Below, in pieces: positions 5,370-7,665 of a stretch of 7,665 nucleotides of DNA. Each line of letters starts with the position of its first letter. Positions within the stretch are counted from its first letter, which is position 1. The stretch spans positions 1 through 7,665 of the forward strand of contig JASHRY010000282.1 in the NCBI GenBank assembly GCA_030037105.1, read 5' to 3'. Below the pieces are notes generated by a model. It worked only from the letters and a program-made list of their open reading frames with translations, had not been told where the DNA came from and ran no database searches. Both the position numbers and the translations under genes were made by a program. The DNA is from Xanthobacteraceae bacterium (GTDB lineage: Bacteria; Pseudomonadota; Alphaproteobacteria; Rhizobiales; Xanthobacteraceae).

Positions 5370-5876
5370 ATGCCCGTGCTGACACTGATCGAAGCTGCTG
5401 CGCTGCTGCCGCCGCGCGGCGCGCTGATCGGCCTTGATCTCGGCAGCAAGACGATCGGGGTCGCCGCGAGCGACCCGGACCGCCGCCTGGCGACGCCGGT
5501 AGAGACCATTGCGCGCAAACGCTTCGACCGCGATGCCGAGCGGCTGTTCGCGCTCGCCGCCGAGCGACGCGCCGTCGGCTTTGTGCTCGGCCTGCCGGTC
5601 AACATGGACGGCACGGAAGGCCCGCGGGCGCAGGGAACGCGCGCCTTCGCTCGCCGTCTTGCAACGCTCACGGCGCTGCCGATCGCGCTCTGGGACGAGA
5701 GGTTGTCGACCGCAGCGGTCGAACGCGCGCTGATCGCCGCGGACGCGAGCCGCAACAAGCGCAAGGCCGTGATCGACCAGCACGCCGCCACCTACATTTT
5801 GCAGGGCGCTCTCGACCGACTGGCGCGGGACGGCGCGGCTTTAATTCATCCCGCCCCGCGCCGCGGGGGAGGATGA
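5370..5876 (+). CDS. ruvX: RuvX/YqgF-type Holliday junction resolvase
   Basis: A 168-residue RNase H-fold nuclease of the RuvX (YqgF) family. The family is described as a putative Holliday junction resolvase and is also linked to 5' processing of pre-16S rRNA. The motifs are in place: Asp23 in GLDLGSKTIGVA, the VLGLPVNMDGTEG loop (72-84), Glu110 in WDERLST, and Asp136 in IDQHAATYILQ. These supply the acidic metal-binding residues. The ATG at 5370 (MPVLTLIEAAALLPPRGALIG) gives the usual Hyphomicrobiales N-terminus; an upstream TTG at 5334 would add an unlikely 12 residues. The C-terminus ends in a short basic-glycine tail. It lies alone on its strand, and its stop is only six bases from that of the convergent acyl-CoA dehydrogenase gene. 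Assignment is strong, though the in vivo substrate in this lineage is not shown by sequence. Confidence 0.92.
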   Translation: MPVLTLIEAAALLPPRGALIGLDLGSKTIGVAASDPDRRLATPVETIARKRFDRDAERLFALAAERRAVGFVLGLPVNMDGTEGPRAQGTRAFARRLATLTALPIALWDERLSTAAVERALIAADASRNKRKAVIDQHAATYILQGALDRLARDGAALIHPAPRRGGG

Positions 5877-5882
5877 CGCGGA

Positions 5883-7523
5883 TTATTCCGGCAGCGCCCG
5901 CTGCAACAGAAGCTCGGCCGTGGTGCCGTCGGCGCCGTCGGCGCCATAAAGCGCGCCGCGAGGCTCGCGCAGCCGTGTCCGCGCGAATGCTTCGGCTACC
6001 GCAGGGGGGGCGCCGGCCTCCAGCGCGGCGGCGGCGGCCAAGAGAGCGAGCTTTCCGACCGCGCCGCGCGCGGCGCCTTCGCTTGCCGGCGCGCGCCTCG
6101 GTTCGACGCGCGTCGCCTTTGCGCCGAGTCCTCGCGAGGCCGCGTCCGTCAGCTCGTCAAAAAGATCGCGCGCCTCCTTGTCGCGGCCGAGCGCGCGCAG
6201 CACGTCGAGGCACATCACGTTGCCGGAGCCTTCCCAGATCGCATTGACCGGCGCCTCGCGATAGAGCCGCGGCAACACGCTCTCCTCGACATAGCCGTTG
6301 CCGCCGAGACATTCCATCGCTTCGTAGATGAAGGCCGGCGCGGTCTTGCAGATCCAATATTTGGCCGCCGGCGTGACCAGCCGGGCATAGGCGGCCTCGC
6401 GCGGATCGGCCGCGGCGCGATCGAACGCGCGCGCAAGCCGCATGGAAAGCGCGACCGCGCCCTCCGCCTCCAGCGCCAGGTCGGCGAGCACCGTGCGCAT
6501 CATCGGCTGGTCGTTTAGATGTTTCTGGAACACGGTCCGATGGCGACAATGATGCACCGCCTGCGCCAGCGCCATGCGCATAAAACCGGTTGAAGCAAGC
6601 GCGCAGTCGAGGCGCGTCAACTGCACCATCTGGATGATGGTGCGCACCCCCGCCCCTTCCTCGCCGACGCGCCAGGCGAACGCTTCGGCGAATTCGACTT
6701 CACTCGACGCATTGGACCGGTTGCCGAGCTTGTCCTTGAGGCGTTGCAGCCGCAGCGCATTGACCGAGCCGTCGGGCCGGAAGCGCGGCAGGAAGAAACA
6801 AGTGAGCCCGTCGGGCGCCTGGGCGAGCACCAGAAAGGCGTCGCACATCGGCGCGGAGAGGAACCATTTGTGCCCGGTGATCGTATAATGATCTCCGGTG
6901 GGCGTGGCGATCGTCGTGTTGGCGCGCACGTCGGTGCCGCCCTGCTTCTCGGTCATGCCCATGCCCAGCGTCACGCCCGATTTCTCCCACCATGGCCGAA
7001 AGGTGGAGTCGTAGGTCGCGGTAACGACCTTGGGCGCCACTTGCGCGAGGAGCGCCGGCGCGGCCGCGAGCGCCGCCAGCGCGGCGCGCGTCATGGTGAT
7101 CGGGCACAGATGCCCGCTCTCGACCTGCGCCGCCATGTAATAGCGCGCCGCCCGCGCCACCTCTGCCGGCGACGCGGCGCGCTCGCCGGACCGCGTCCAG
7201 GTCGAAGCATGCAGGCCGGCGGCAACGCTCGCCCGCATCAGGTCGTGATAGGCCGGATGAAATTCCACCGCGTCGCGGCGGAAACCTTTGCCGTCGAAGG
7301 TGTGCAGCTTCGGCGGGTTCTCGTTGGCGCGGCGCGCCAGCGCCGACATGTCGGCCGTTCCCCATTGCCGGCCGAAGGCGGACAGTGCGGCCGCCTCGTC
7401 CGCTGCGCCGTTCGCCTCGACCGCTCCGATCAGGGGCGCATCGCTCGAAAACAGATCGACGTTCTCGTAGGGCGGCGACTGATTGAGAACCTCGTGCGTG
7501 TCCAGGCCCAAAGCCGCGATCAT
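5883..7523 (-). CDS. aidB: AidB-type acyl-CoA dehydrogenase
   Basis: A 546-residue FAD flavoprotein, about the length of E. coli AidB and longer than ordinary acyl-CoA dehydrogenases. The N-terminal THEVLNQSPPYENVDLFSSD block is specific to AidB. Further blocks are QVESGHLCPITMT (133-145), GMGMTEKQGGTDV (187-199), GHKWFLSAPMCDAFLVLAQ (217-235), RLKDKLGNRSNASSEVEF (261-278), TRLDCAL (303-309), EAMECLGGNGYVEES (401-415) and YREAPVNAIWEGSGNVMCLDVLR (421-443). Glu431 in WEGSG is at the catalytic-base position of the isovaleryl-CoA-dehydrogenase type. E. coli AidB belongs to the adaptive response to alkylation and binds DNA through its C-terminal region. Here the segment after about 460 is alanine-rich and poorly like that region, so a DNA-protection role cannot be assumed. 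The ATG at 7523 has GAGGGAA (7534-7528) in front. The gene is monocistronic in this window; no Ada-type regulator is nearby. Confidence 0.93.
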   Translation of the reverse strand: MIAALGLDTHEVLNQSPPYENVDLFSSDAPLIGAVEANGAADEAAALSAFGRQWGTADMSALARRANENPPKLHTFDGKGFRRDAVEFHPAYHDLMRASVAAGLHASTWTRSGERAASPAEVARAARYYMAAQVESGHLCPITMTRAALAALAAAPALLAQVAPKVVTATYDSTFRPWWEKSGVTLGMGMTEKQGGTDVRANTTIATPTGDHYTITGHKWFLSAPMCDAFLVLAQAPDGLTCFFLPRFRPDGSVNALRLQRLKDKLGNRSNASSEVEFAEAFAWRVGEEGAGVRTIIQMVQLTRLDCALASTGFMRMALAQAVHHCRHRTVFQKHLNDQPMMRTVLADLALEAEGAVALSMRLARAFDRAAADPREAAYARLVTPAAKYWICKTAPAFIYEAMECLGGNGYVEESVLPRLYREAPVNAIWEGSGNVMCLDVLRALGRDKEARDLFDELTDAASRGLGAKATRVEPRRAPASEGAARGAVGKLALLAAAAALEAGAPPAVAEAFARTRLREPRGALYGADGADGTTAELLLQRALPE

Positions 7524-7547
7524 GGCGTTCCCTCAAGTTCACGCAAC

Positions 7548-7570
7548 CTAGAGCAGATTCCGGTTGATTT
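7548..7570. repeat. half of a Hyphomicrobiales-type palindromic repeat upstream of aidB
   Basis: The stretch begins CTAGAGCAGATTCCGGTTGA and resembles one arm of a dispersed palindrome (AGAGCAGATTCCGGTT ... AACCGGAATCTGCTCT) that I recall from Bradyrhizobium-like genomes. The second arm is not present here. It sits 14 bases upstream of the aidB ribosome site. The resemblance is from memory and copy number cannot be judged in one window. Confidence 0.35.
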
Positions 7571-7665
7571 CACGCATAGCCTGCATGCCTGAAATAGTTT
7601 GAAGCTTCGCGAGCCGTGAGCGTCGCTGCGAATCGGCCGATGCGGCGGCGGAGGCGCGGAATGGT

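Noticed and set aside
6744..7592. 282-residue plus-strand frame antisense to aidB
   Set aside because: It is a shadow of a well-conserved gene in GC-rich DNA, with arginine-rich composition and no recognisable motif.

Overview
The window looks like a chromosomal segment of a GC-rich alphaproteobacterium, most likely of the Hyphomicrobiales (the Bradyrhizobium / Rhodopseudomonas / Xanthobacteraceae side). The reasons are an alphaproteobacterial-type complex I operon, an HU protein with the lysine-rich ends I associate with that group, a RuvX of the same style, a small conserved protein family common there, and short palindromic or tandem intergenic repeats typical of those genomes. This placement comes from family resemblance read by eye, not from a search.

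Left part (1-3423, minus strand): the start of the nuo operon for respiratory complex I, read right to left as nuoA, nuoB, nuoC, a hotdog-fold thioesterase, nuoD. The core subunits look intact: NuoA has its loop cysteine, NuoB its N2 iron-sulfur cysteines, NuoC its signature block and NuoD its quinone-pocket His and Tyr. The non-complex-I gene between nuoC and nuoD is the most notable item. It encodes a 148-residue protein very like fluoroacetyl-CoA thioesterase FlK, with Thr42, Glu50, Gly69 and His76 at the same positions as in FlK but with the aromatic lid residues replaced. Its last codons lie in a short tandem repeat.

Middle part (3424-4637): a 304-base nuoA leader, tRNA-Asp(GTC) and tRNA-Val(TAC), both on the minus strand with encoded CCA and plausible promoters, and a plus-strand HU gene between the two tRNAs. 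An imperfect palindrome built of GGAC/GAC repeats separates HU from the convergent tRNA-Val.

Right part (4637-7665): a small secreted four-cysteine protein (+), a small conserved protein of unknown function (-), ruvX (+), and a complete AidB-type acyl-CoA dehydrogenase (-) that converges on ruvX with six bases between stops. Apart from the nuo cluster, the genes alternate in strand and do not form an operon.

Most of the window is housekeeping. I see no mobile element, CRISPR array, phage gene or obvious defence system. The points worth a second look are the FlK-like gene embedded in the complex I operon, its altered lid and repeat-derived tail, and the inverted position of HU between the two tRNA genes.
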